Assembly (NCBI GenBank): GCA_037176885.1
Contig: JAWWNJ010000089.1
Coordinates: forward strand, 744,001 to 808,000
Direction: 5' to 3'
Origin: Favolaschia claudopus
Taxonomy: Eukaryota > Basidiomycota > Agaricomycetes > Agaricales > Mycenaceae
DNA length: 64,000 nucleotides
The position numbers and the translations under genes are program-made. The notes beneath the pieces are model-generated. The model did no database searches, was not told the DNA's origin, and was given only the letters and a program-made list of their open reading frames with translations. This document shows positions 32,000 through 42,311 of the stretch, in pieces; position 1 is the first letter of the stretch, and each line of letters begins with the position of its first letter.

Positions 32000-33445
32000 T
32001 CAGCTGATCTGTAAAAAAATGAATTGACAAGGAAAACATTGGAAAGTAAAACTCACTTCGTTTGTGCGCGCGAGAAAATTATCAGACGTGGTTCCAACAT
32101 GGATAGCATGATTCCCGTCCCGCATGAGTTGGCGAAGCACAGGAAAGAATGGGTCAGAATTTACTGCATCAAGCTGGTTATACGGTTTATGACACGAGTC
32201 CGGGTCACAGAGGAGTCGAAAAGAGTGGAACGGTGTACGCGAGGGCTGAATTGCAAAACGAGCCTCGAGTGCGTGAGCCAGACCTCTGCAATCTACGCTT
32301 TTGATGTTGGTATGCCAGATTGTGAGATTTTCGAGCTTCGTGAGGTCCTCCGTGGAGCCCAGGTTGTGTATGAAGATGCCAAACGGATCAGACTCCGAGT
32401 TGGGGTCGACCCAACTGTAGACAAGCGTAAGATCCGCCAAGTGCGGTATCTGACGAAAAGTTTCGACCAACAGGTGTGCCATTGCCTGCGGAGGACACTT
32501 CGGTACATCGAGCTCCAAGGAACGCAGACGCGGCGAGGACCGAGCGAGAAAATTGATGAACTCTTGCTCGGTCATGTCAAAGCTCGTGACGCACAGGGTC
32601 TCGAGGGCAGGGAGAGTGAGATACTCTAGGATTTTGGCTGTGTTGTGCTCAGTCCGAGAAGGGGATCCCAACCTGAGCTCTCGGAGATGTGCGAGAGTCA
32701 ACGAAGGAATCGGCTGTGTGATGCCTTGGTTATAGTGCAAGAACAGATCTGTGAACTGGCATCTCGAAAGATTTGGGGCTGCACGCAAGATATCCATCCA
32801 ACCAGCCATACTGTCCAAAAAGATGGGTTCTCCGGCGGTGATACACAAAGATCGGAGCATGGGAAAGTTTCCTGGGATGAGAAGGTTGCAAATTTCATGC
32901 CCCCAGTACAACCCCCGGGTCGCCGGGGGCTCGTCGGAGTGAAATGATAACACGACCAGCTCTTCCACCTGGGGTCCGCAACGAAGCATCAAGTCACCAG
33001 TGTTGTCCTCCGATATGCCTATCAACGTAGGCGAGAGGGGAAGGGTGCGCGCGCGATCAATCCACTCGTCGCAGAGCTGCGAATAGTGGGTATCCTGTAC
33101 ACGACGGGGCAAATCGATCACAATTGCTGTCCATAGCCGGGGCGTGCAGAGGGAGGCAATGTCGCGCCACAAACGGCAGACGTGAAGGAGCAAGATGGGC
33201 GTAGACTGCGTGTGTGGATGAGGATCATCGAAATTTGGTTTTTCGACGCAGAGCAAAAAGATCTCCGACTGGATTTCGACTGGCAAACGTGCCATGGGAT
33301 CAAGAAAAGAGTTGAGTTGAGTTTGAGCTTCGCTTCTTTTTTGTATGAGACTCTGTAAGACAAGTTTCTGGGCTTCTATGGCCTCTGAGAGTTCGTCGAT
33401 TTGCTCTCGTAGCTGAGGAACGACGGTTGCAAAGGCTGCGGACAT
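32000..33445 (-). CDS. F-box protein with candidate terminal intron
   Basis: Starts MSAAFATVVPQLREQIDEL. Coiled coil about 10-45 (AIEAQKLVLQSLIQKRSEA), F-box-like domain about 48-105 (LDPMARLPVEIQSEIF; LLHVCRLWRDIASLCTPRLW), LRR-like repeats (LPALETLCVTSFDMT; RSSPRLRSLELD). Unspliced length is 481 residues. A 48-base intron fits at 32009-32056 (GTGAGT ... TTTACAG). Because 48 is a multiple of three, the same TGA (32000-32002) ends both forms: spliced, the protein ends RTNEIS; unspliced it gains 16 residues (VSFTFQCFP...). The splice form is more likely because the added residues are unlike any paralog. Confidence 0.8.
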   Translation of the reverse strand: MSAAFATVVPQLREQIDELSEAIEAQKLVLQSLIQKRSEAQTQLNSFLDPMARLPVEIQSEIFLLCVEKPNFDDPHPHTQSTPILLLHVCRLWRDIASLCTPRLWTAIVIDLPRRVQDTHYSQLCDEWIDRARTLPLSPTLIGISEDNTGDLMLRCGPQVEELVVLSFHSDEPPATRGLYWGHEICNLLIPGNFPMLRSLCITAGEPIFLDSMAGWMDILRAAPNLSRCQFTDLFLHYNQGITQPIPSLTLAHLRELRLGSPSRTEHNTAKILEYLTLPALETLCVTSFDMTEQEFINFLARSSPRLRSLELDVPKCPPQAMAHLLVETFRQIPHLADLTLVYSWVDPNSESDPFGIFIHNLGSTEDLTKLENLTIWHTNIKSVDCRGLAHALEARFAIQPSRTPFHSFRLLCDPDSCHKPYNQLDAVNSDPFFPVLRQLMRDGNHAIHVGTTSDNFLARTNEVSFTFQCFPCQFIFLQIS

Positions 33446-35789
33446 GACAGTTCAGAACAAAGCGCAAGGAACAAAGCAAGCAATGTCCTGGCCGAAAGTC
33501 CGACCGCAAGTAAACAGTTTCGGCCGACTCACGACCGAACACCGAACTTGGCTTTCCCCAACACCCTGTTCTGCTTCTAACGCTGTCCAAACCAGCATAC
33601 GCGGCTAATCGTTCGAGCCAGAGGACCTGGGGCCAACAAAAATATTGCCGGAACCATTGTCCCTGTCTCTGAGGGTAGAAAGTCTCGAAATTTTACTTGT
33701 CATCTCGATGAATGCCCGAAGATTTTCGAAGACTGAGGATTCTTATGGCTCTGCCGACTCAAATTCATCTGTAGATGACTCCAAGTTACTTCTACAGCGC
33801 CTTCTGATGCACAGCGAACTCTGCGATTACTTATATGAGTTATATCAAACTTGTCTTCCGCCACGCAATTGTCAATTGTATCAGTATTCGTGGCTAGGAA
33901 ACACCTCAATCGACAGCAAGGTGAGCATCGTTGGAGATGTGTACGTTTGTTCGAAGTCGCTGAGACGCTTTTCAACTCTCTAGCTGACTCTTGATATGCG
34001 TATACCACCGTGAAATACCAGCTATCCTGGCGAAGGACCGCGCCTCGGTTTAGGCTCATAAGCAACGAATCTCGCGGTATGGTGCAATCCTTAGCCCTCA
34101 ACGCAGCCTCAACTGAGATTGCAAAGCAGCACCCTCATTGTCAATGCATATCCGTCCACTTCTAAAAACTGTATTGTACTGCTGCACCGACCACGCTCAC
34201 GACGAGCCAAATCTAAACTAATAGTAAGCTATCCCTCCCATCCTCATCATGATCAGTAAACTGACGCCAGTGTAGATTTAACTTAAGGAACCTCCATGCG
34301 CCGAGCATCGAATCCCGTATGATTCGGAATTCCAGCTAAGTGACCGTCGCCCGCCCGCCCTTTGTGCTACCCCTCCGGCCGCCGCAGGCGACTCAAGCTC
34401 ATAGGAATCGCCCCACCCACAAACCTGTCTCGCTACACCTACTCGACCACATCCACTCTCGAGCTATCACACCTTCCCCCGTCGGATTGTCGACTTGATT
34501 GCGCCGTACCTTATGCCACCCCCCTTCAGCTCCGCTCATACTTCGTTCCCCTCGATGTCACCTGCCCCACCATACGCTGCAGATGCCACCGGATCTCACA
34601 AGAGCGACCAGCCGACATTCCGGTCGCTTTCCCTGCCGTGGTCGTGTCGTGGTTTCCGCAACCTTCACGGTGATACAGGCTCTTCCAAGTCAAGCTCGAC
34701 CGCAACTTGCTGACGACGGAGCGAGCGACGGTCGCGGTCTCCATCAACCGCTATGGCAGAAAAGGCGCTCCTGCGGCCGTCGCGGAGGGCAGCCCTCACC
34801 CGAGTCATCAACCGAAGAAGCACGACCCAAACCCGCATGGCATACTTGATGTGTCCATGTATGAACCCCGAGACAATCGACAGCCGCATCGTGCCTAACA
34901 GCCTCTCCGCACCTCCACCTCTCATCCCCTCAACACGAATCGATGACCACGTCGTGCCCGACACCTCCGAGTCCGCCTTCCTGTCCCTTTCGTCTGAACG
35001 CGCCGCATTATCGTCCGCAGCGTCAAGTCTGCCCGCATAGAACCGTCGATCCCATGGTGGGAGGCTCGAGATCGAGGCTTTCGCGGGGCGAGAAACGCTA
35101 GACTCTCAGGACTGGAATGCATTGCGATAGCCCAACGTCAAAAGTCGGGTGCGGTCGAGCTAACAGAGACCGCGGTGGCCATAGGCATCGACTGCGAGCA
35201 AATTGTTCGCCTCGAGATGGTACTTGACTGTGGATGGACGTCGTCGGAGTAGGGGAAGGCACCCATCATGGACATTGGGGTGGCAGTCGCATTGCATCCA
35301 GAGGAATGCGTATTCGATGACCTCGTCCCCATCGTCGGCGAGCACGAGCCCTGCTCCGCCTCCGCCACGGCATCGAGACATGGACTGATCTGAATGCCCA
35401 CGGCGGACGCAGAGCGCAAGATGCGAATGCGCGCATGACCAGAGATCGGGAGCTGGGAAGGGAGCAAGCAAGGGATTGGGTTGGGTCCGGGTTGTGCGCT
35501 TGGTGTAATAAGCGAGTGTGCTGGGAGGCTGACGTAGCTCGTCGGGCGAGATTGTTGGTTGGGTGTTAAAGTTATAGACCGATTTTGGACGAAAGGGCCG
35601 TGCTATTCATCCGCGACATTATGTACCGATTGTATAAGTGATAGACCGAGATCTTGAAGAAAGGATGGTCGATTTTCTACCCAATCAAGGGGACGCTTGC
35701 CCTGGGGTGCCGATGATGAGTTGTTGGTCCGTCTTGGGGTTTTTCAGATTGTGCACACTGGGGGCGGCATGGGAAGAGGCCATATCACA
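33446..35789. other. Gene-poor stretch
   Basis: 33446-34300 shows nothing clear. 34360-35470 is GC-rich with many overlapping frames of 60-117 residues on both strands; none is convincing, and they probably reflect base composition or old decayed coding DNA. Confidence 0.35.
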
Positions 35790-36398
35790 TCATTCGACTT
35801 CCGAAGATGTCTGTGACAGATTTGAGATCGTGAGTGAGGTAGGGCGCAGGTGCAATGGGAGAAACCCACTTGAGCAAAACGAAAGCTGTCTTAGGGTGCA
35901 TCCTACATGAATCTTCATCCCGCCCTCCCTAAGCTCCTGCAGCGCGGACTCAACTTCGACGCTCGGAGGATGGACGATTGATTCGTCGCGAAGCGACGTA
36001 AATTGAAGCTCGAAGCGTTCGAGCGGTGTGAAACAAGAGGTGCGTCGAGCATTGAGCATGCGGAGGAGCGCTTTGTAGTCGACAATGTCCCGAGGGTCCG
36101 GCGAGATGACAAGTTTGCGAAGGTTGGGGAGAATGTCAGGGGAGGTGGTTAAGGCGTCGAGGAAGGGGCGCACACGGACGTTATCTTTATAAAGCCTCGC
36201 AACCAGAGTTGAACATCGGAGGGTGGGCATGTCACGGAGGACCTGATTCACAATCGACTCGGGCCATACGCAACGCAAGGCTAGCTCGACAGACTCCAAC
36301 GGCGGGGACGAGCGCGCGAGAAACGAAATTAAATAAGGGCAAAATCGGCAGATATCAGGGGCGGCCAATCGGAGAGTCTTCAACGCCGGTAGCGTGCA
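35790..36398 (-). pseudogene. 5'-truncated F-box gene (LRR half only)
   Basis: Family-like sequence begins abruptly at about 36398 with CTLPALKTLRLAAPD and continues through RSSPPLESVELALRC, LNARRTSCFTPLERFEL and EGGMKIHVG, the usual C-terminal features. There is no coiled coil or F-box. The frame runs about 30 residues past the usual end (after CTLRQL), where GTGGGT may mark a former splice donor. It meets an unrelated gene fragment head to head at 36398/36399. Confidence 0.75.
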
Positions 36399-36765
36399 TC
36401 TACGTCCAAACCAGCTTCGACGAAACCTCCATCGCGGAGATGTATCCAAAACACCTTGCATCAATAGAGCAGTGGAACGCTATGGAACCCGACGTCGTCA
36501 AAAATATACGTACCAAATTCTTCAAGCGCGCATCGTGAGTGGATGGGAATTCGACATTTTCGCGTTCTGACTTTTGATTTACAGCAACGGTCTGATCGTT
36601 TCTTCGGTCTCAGCGGACAAGACGTCCCAGATCGATGCGGATCAGGAGATGGCGTTGCGTGCAGCCTTGGCGGGAAGGACTGGTCTGACCGATAGCGAGG
36701 ATGACGGTGAAGACGGCGAGCAGGAAGGATCAAGCAACGCGAATGGCGAGGAGGATGGACAGTAA
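36399..36765 (+). pseudogene. 5'-truncated two-exon gene fragment, acidic C-terminus
   Basis: Coding-like sequence starts at the junction with the F-box fragment and reads IYVQTSFDETSIAEMYPKHL and on to KFFKRAS. A 50-base intron follows (36535-36584, GTGAGT ... TTTACAG); the frame then continues NGLIVSSVSADKTSQID and ends in an acidic tail (SEDDGEDGEQEG) with TAA at 36763-36765. The reading frame across the intron is exact. The parent is not in the window and I cannot name it. Being without a start or upstream exons, it is a fragment brought here by rearrangement. Confidence 0.55.
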
Positions 36766-36868
36766 TTTGAAAATCATTATTTAATCTATTTGAATATCAT
36801 TATTTATTCGCGGTAATAACCAGAGCTGAGGGATTCAGTCAGCCGTCCCAGTATCGTCGGTAGGTTTA

Positions 36869-37133
36869 CTGTACTAATCCGACCGGTTGTTCACGTTATG
36901 CGTGACGCCGAGTCGTGAACTGAACAATTTTGAACAGGGTGACGGGTGACGGGGACTTTTTCGGCCCAAAAAAGGCCCCAAAATCGCAAAATTTCCCGGC
37001 CGGCACCCGCCGAGAGGTGCCGACCTTCCATATATGGCAATTTTGCCGTGATTGCCGTGATGTGAACTACTTGTCTGGTGAACGATTTGGGTGACGGGTG
37101 ACACCCAGTGAACGATTGGTCGAATTAGTACAG
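36869..37133. mobile_element. Tc1/mariner-type MITE, copy 2 (265 bp)
   Basis: Same length and termini as 1355-1619 and flanked by TA (36867-36868, 37134-37135). The two copies differ by scattered substitutions, mostly in the middle (for example gatctgccgag against cacccgccgag), so they are not a recent pair. Confidence 0.85.
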
Positions 37134-37259
37134 TAGTAGCTTCCATAGTGTGCAGATATTGCTGCTATGGACCGCTATCAGATCCTCCATTGACAGCTGT
37201 CAGAGATATCACGGCTATCAAAACTAGGCGGGCCGCTACCACGCGCTATAAAATGGGGG

Positions 37260-37542
37260 CAAGGGGTACGCACGATGGAAATGTCAGACACGACCTTCCG
37301 TGAGAGAGAGATATGGATCGTGTGAATACCTGCTATATAAGGCTTGACAGGCGCCTTATATAGGCATTGATGCGATCATTATTACGTAGACAGGGTTCAA
37401 GGTGCTGAAAAACTTTTTTAAAAGTTGCGCAGAATCCTCCAATTCGCGCAGAAAAACACTTGACTTGGGGATTTCCTTTTGGGGAAAAAAATCCACTCTC
37501 ACGGTAGGTCGTGTCTGACATTTCCATCGTGCGTACCCCTTG
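37260..37542. mobile_element. hAT-type MITE, second family (283 bp)
   Basis: Long terminal inverted repeats: the first and last 47 bases are reverse complements with one mismatch (left end CAAGGGGTACGCACGATGG). An 8-base target duplication AATGGGGG lies at 37252-37259 and 37543-37550. No coding capacity. The ends differ from those of the element at 7829-8364, so this is a different family. The near-perfect arms imply recent activity. Confidence 0.9.
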
Positions 37543-37582
37543 AATGGGGGACTTGTCTACCACGCTACCACAGATATAAAGT

Positions 37583-39026
37583 CTACATTTCCCGACGTAG
37601 TATTGGCATTTTTTCCTGACGGTGTCGCAAGATATCTGAGCTACTACCCAGCACGTCAAGATACGCGAACTCGTAAAGATGCCCTAGTTGCAAAGTCTCT
37701 AGTGATGGGAGTGTCCACGGCGACTGAGTTGAACCATCTGCATCCTGGAGGTAGAATAGGTTGACTATCACGTAGTGTGAGGCCTCCGAAGCGCTGCGCA
37801 ATACTTCCAGTAACACCTCTGCATCAAGAGTGACCTTCCTTTCTGACAGTATGGTCAGCTTCTCCAGGGACGAGAAGAAGGGAAAATCTAAAAATTCCCC
37901 AGCGCGGACAGCGCCACCGTCGAAATCGCTGATCGCCAAATTTAAAGTCAATGTACGAACTTGGTGGCGATATCGGGTCAACAACTCCTGGACGTCGTCA
38001 TGAAACGGTCTGACTCTGAAACGGGCCTCGAGCGAAAGAGATAGAGGAAGATTTCGAGCTCGCTCCATCCACTTCTCGGCAAGTGTGCTATAGCCGACCG
38101 TGCGTGGTGAACCACTCATCGAGATCGTGGTCCACAATCTTGGTGTAGAGAGCGCAATACCACGCCAAAGTTGGCAGATTCCGAGGAAGATCATCGGCAC
38201 ATTTTCCGGAGACATTGAAGGTACGAAATCTTCACAATTGTACCCCACGTCGAGGAAGATATGCGACTGAAGTTCGAGTGGTGACGCGCCATTGGATCAC
38301 GTAGAGAATTCAGCCGTCTTCGAGTCTGGCTTCGCTGCGCTTCCAAGTCGTGAAGTAATTGGGGGAGCTTGCTCCCCCTTTATCAGAGCCGTCACCGAAA
38401 AGCAATAAGCTGTGCTAAACGGCTTTTTGATGGCGTCACTGCCCTTGACGTGCGCACGTCAAAATCGGCTGCTCCGAGTGATACGATGTTCTTCCGAGTG
38501 ATCCATCCTGATCCCTAGTGATCCAGACTGATTGCAGTGTGATGGCGCATGATGCGCATCCTTTTCAACTGATGGTGCACCCATCCTTGACCCTGCCCAA
38601 GGGTGCTTAACGGAAGTGAAAAATACGGTTCTCTATTTCATACAGGGTACTCAGTTATAGTGTCTGTGTAGAGAGACTACGGTTCTGAGTGGAAATTTTA
38701 TCACGATGATAAGCTAGTCGTCAAAAATTTGACTGGTGGTTCATCCTTCAGAACATCATTGCCCGGCCCAAGTAAAGTTTTGTTCACAACAGTAGATTAT
38801 ATGTGCGTGAAAAGAATCCGGCCGAATCATGCCCTAAACAACAGCGCAACATTGATATTGTTAATTTGTGTGCCATCCCACTGGCAGTAGCAATTTACAC
38901 AAGCTCCCCCTGCTGTAGGCCGGTACTCCGGCATACAAATCATATTTGTTTCATAGTCTCTATGGTCGATGAGAGCTGTTCAATGTGGTCTTGCAGCCCC
39001 GCGACAAGGACCTGCGCTGGCGGCAT
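37583..39026 (-). pseudogene. F-box pseudogene: insertion, frameshift and 3' truncation
   Basis: Starts normally at ATG 39026 (MPPAQVLVAGLQDHIEQ; SSTIETMKQ). At about 38948 the coiled coil is interrupted by a foreign segment of roughly 590 bases (to 38361). It then resumes QLLHDLEAQRSQTRRRLN, reaches RDPMAR and loses one base at about 38282-38283. From there the +1 frame continues the family sequence (FLGICQLWRGIALSTPRLW; MERARNLPLSLSLEA) to about 37620, where homology ends and the LRR C-terminus is missing. Three separate lesions make this a clear pseudogene of the D subfamily. Confidence 0.8.
38361..38948. mobile_element. Unclassified insertion in an F-box pseudogene
   Basis: About 588 bases separating two halves of one coiled coil. 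The left boundary carries a perfect 8-base stem hairpin, GGGGGAGC-TT-GCTCCCCC (38361-38378). The related string CAAGCTCCCCC recurs inverted near 38909-38919 but not at the very right edge. A 3-base TTG at both edges might be a target copy. No open frame or recognised terminus, so the class is left open. Confidence 0.5.
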
Positions 39027-40900
39027 GATGACAGTGAGAAGCATCAGCAAAAGCGGGAGATCTCGCTGATGGTCGGTGACAGCGACAATCACACGGCAGC
39101 GGGCCGGGACTTTGCATGCCTTGGCAGAGGCATCACCGACCTTTGCAAGGTACTGACCAAGCCTGGACCAAGCTTGTGGTGTTGGACAAATCGATAAAAT
39201 TGCTGGTGGTGTATTGGATTTCCTTTGCCTTGCCTGCGCTACACTGCTGTATTTCCTCCCCACACACACAATCTGTACTTTTGTCCGGCCACTACTGACT
39301 CACAAAAGCATGATTCCTGCTGAACTGTTTCTATCCTTGTTCTATCCCGTCGGTCGTCGTGAGTATTATTGGCAAGAGGCGCCTGGCGGGAGGCGGGGGA
39401 CAAAAAACGCAAAGTCCCCGAACACGTGTGAAATCGATATCATCCATCGATTGATCGTGATCAATGACTCATGTTGGTCGCCTAGCGTGACTTGTGTGAC
39501 TCCGCCCCCTGCTTCCTTCCCCCACCATCTCCCCCTCCATCGCTAGCGCCGCAACTCTCCCAAGCTCGATTCTGCTCTCCTTCGTCAAGCAGTGCCGAAG
39601 TTCAGCATTCTCCTCAAGATTCCACCGCCGTAACAGGCCCTCAAGGTCTCATTCAAGCCCTCAAGTTCAGTCCAATAAGCCCAAGCCTGGCCCATGCCTC
39701 GTTGACCCTCCCCTCAAACACGACTCGTTCTTCGGCTCGGCAATCTCGTTCCTCAAGTCGTTGTCCGTCAACTTCTGATTCTCAAGCATACGTCTCCAAA
39801 TCTCCTCAAGCCGTCGTTTGTCTTCTCAAGACCTGGCGTTGTCAAGACCCATTTCTCAAGCTTTCCGCCGTTGTCGCATCTATCAAGCCCTGAAGACTCT
39901 GCACTGTTGTTGCACCTATCAAGTTCTGAAGTACCACAGCGGCACCGTCGCGTTCTCACTTCAAATTGTCTTGTCGTCTTCTGCCATCACACCATCTGGT
40001 CTTGCAAGTCCATCCGTGCCAACTGCCACCAAGATATCTTTCCTCAAGTCAAATTTGTTCCCATCCCTTCTGGACAATTCCAGAATCCCTCGGTGTGTGG
40101 TCCGTTTCTTGTTGGCTATCCCCCTTTCGTCCCTTCCTTTCAATACTCGTCTTCCTCTCTCTATACGATGTACACCATCCTACCAATATCATTGTTTTAC
40201 TCCCCGTATCCTGTGTGCCTCTCAAAGCGTCATTCACAAGTGAAATGCATGTTTAAATGTCATGCGGAGGGCTGTGAAAAGGTATATCGACGCTTGTAAA
40301 CGCCCATCACCTCGGTGAACTTCACCAACTTGGTGGGGTCTGTAAGAAAATTGGTTAGCTATAACCGTAGGTGAAACTTCACCTGCTCGATAGTGCTTGG
40401 TAATGAATTGTGTCGATTATGGCGTCTACAATGGTATGTCACGGCAGGCAATTACTTCCCGCTTTTGCTGATGAGAAAGCGGAGGACTTCCAAATATGGC
40501 AATTTCGAGTGCCGCGATACTGACCCTCAAAGAAAAAAAAATGAGACCCTAGATCCTTGCATAAAGGTAGTACAAATAGAAAAGTAGTACAGACTTTGAT
40601 ACTTCATCGGTGTCCGTTGAGCTCTTTATAACTTAAATTAAGAATGGCGAGAACATAAATAAAAACTCAAAAGAAACGTTTGGAAGAGAAAGAGAAAAGT
40701 CCCGTCACAACCTCCACCGCCGCAGTACCCGCCTCGCCACAAACCCAACCCCTCCCGCCTCGCGCTCACCCCCCCACACCGCGCCCGACCTCAATCCTAC
40801 TATCCCAACACCCGAAGAAAGAGCAGCGGACAAGTTGGCGTCCCAACGAGCCCGAAAGCGCCAGCGCCGCAAAAAGGTAAGCAAGAGAGGTGAGAGGCGC
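39027..40900. other. Gene-poor stretch with a TCAAG-rich block
   Basis: No gene recognised. 39560-39940 has more than a dozen copies of TCAAG in about 380 bases at irregular spacing, leaving a Ser/Pro-rich open frame on + (39492-39893) that I regard as compositional. Around 40700-40880 a short basic stretch (KLASQRARKRQRRKK) ends at a GTAAGC and might be an isolated exon. Confidence 0.35.
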
Positions 40901-40999
40901 GTGTGGGGCAGGGAATAGGCGCTGTAAGACGGGGGTAATTAGATTTGATTCCTAATCGAAGAAAGAGAATGAAATGAGAACTTACCAGGGATATCGATG

Positions 41000-41340
41000 G
41001 AAGACTCGAAGAGCACTGGGTTCCTGCGAGTTACGACTAGCGCTGCGGAGATGAATATGAGGCTCGGGATGAGATGGAGGGAGGAGAGAGCTTACTAGAT
41101 TTGCAAAGAAGGAAGACGGTCAGTGGGACCGAAAAAGCGACCAGCGCACGGGTGTTGGAGTTTGGCATTGAGATCGTGCGCGAGTTGGGAGCCGAGCGCG
41201 AGGGAAGCGGGGGTGATTTCGCGCGAGGGCGCAGGTACTGGATGTGTGTCAGTGAAGGGCAAGGTTAAGGAGTGTAACAAGAACGCCTACCGCTGGGCTG
41301 AAGTCGCAAGAGGGTCTTTGACTGCAGAAAAGTTCGTATC
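41000..41340 (-). other. Possible exons of an unidentified minus-strand gene
   Basis: A frame reading SREITPASLALGSQLAHDL and on to FFGPTDRLPSLQI ends at GTAAGC (about 41090). A 53-base candidate intron ends CCGCAG, and the next piece reads ALVVTRRNPVLFESSIDIP up to GTAAGT at about 40984. The splice sites are good, but the phase across them is not certain and no start is seen. It may be the 3' part of a gene that includes the micro-exon arrays upstream on the same strand. Confidence 0.3.
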
Positions 41341-41379
41341 CGAATAAAGTTGGAAAGCAAAGGAAAGTTGTTTGTGTCA

Positions 41380-42060
41380 TGGGGGAGGGATGTGTCGCTG
41401 ATGTCGGGGGCGGGGAGGTCGCGCAAACGATTTGTTTTCCGAGCTTCCTGATTTGACCTTCAACAACCGGGCAAGCGGCGCGTTTTGATTACTGGACGAA
41501 ACCTTTTCAGTCGAGCCATAACCAAGCGAAAGAAATGGACTCACTATAATTGTATCGTCATCGAAGGAGGTGAGGTTTCGCTGTGTGTTCACCATCAGCG
41601 ACCCGCCAAAGCGGCGCGTGTTGATTTCTAAAAGAAGGGTTGTCAGTCGAGACATATAAGCGAGCGAGAAACGAGCTGACTGTGATTTTATCGTGATCGA
41701 AGGAGGGGAGGTGTCGCCATGGTTGGAGGTCGCTCAAAGAGTTTATTATCATTGAAGGAGGGATGTGTCGCTCGGTCGGGGGTGGGGAGGTCGCGCACAG
41801 AGAGTTTTTTCGTGTTTTTTGATTCAACGTTCAGCAACCCGGCAAAGCGGCGGGCGCGTTTTGGTTTCTAATAAAGCTTTGTCAATCGAAGCTTATAACC
41901 AAGAGCGAACAATGAACTCACTGTAGATTTATTGTCATCGACGAAGGAGGTGAGGTGTCGCTGATGTCGGCGGCGTTGCGCGAGGCGAGGGATAGATGTG
42001 GCTTAGGGGCATGTGTGGTAGTAATTTCTAGTCGCAGCGTAAGCGTTTGTCAAAGAGGTA
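41380..42060 (-). repeat. Degenerate tandem repeat, about 3 units, with splice-site-like edges
   Basis: Units of roughly 180-230 bases share phrases such as gcggcgcgtt, cataaccaag and gaaggaggtgaggtgtcgct. On the minus strand each unit carries a donor-like site at the same place: GTGAGT at 41544-41539 and 41921-41916, GTCAGC near 41680. No continuous reading frame across units was established. Confidence 0.6.
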
Positions 42061-42311
42061 CAATAAATGAGGAGAATATACCGAAGGGGTAACGCGTTTT
42101 TTTGGATTTTGAATTTGCGTCGGCGTCCCGCGTAGCGGCGCGTGTTTGCTGGTCAAAGCATCAGCAGCGAAACTCAGTAGATGAGCCAAGCAGTCATCTC
42201 ACGATTTTCACAGATTTTCGACAACGACATCAGCGTTTTCACCATCAGAGCGCGTTTTGGAATTTTCGTGCTTTTGTTGCGGTGTTGGCTTTGGAGGTAG
42301 TTGTCGTAGAA

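Noticed and set aside
39492..39893. 133-residue Ser/Pro-rich ORF as a gene
   Set aside because: Composition follows the TCAAG-rich block; no start context, introns or family likeness.
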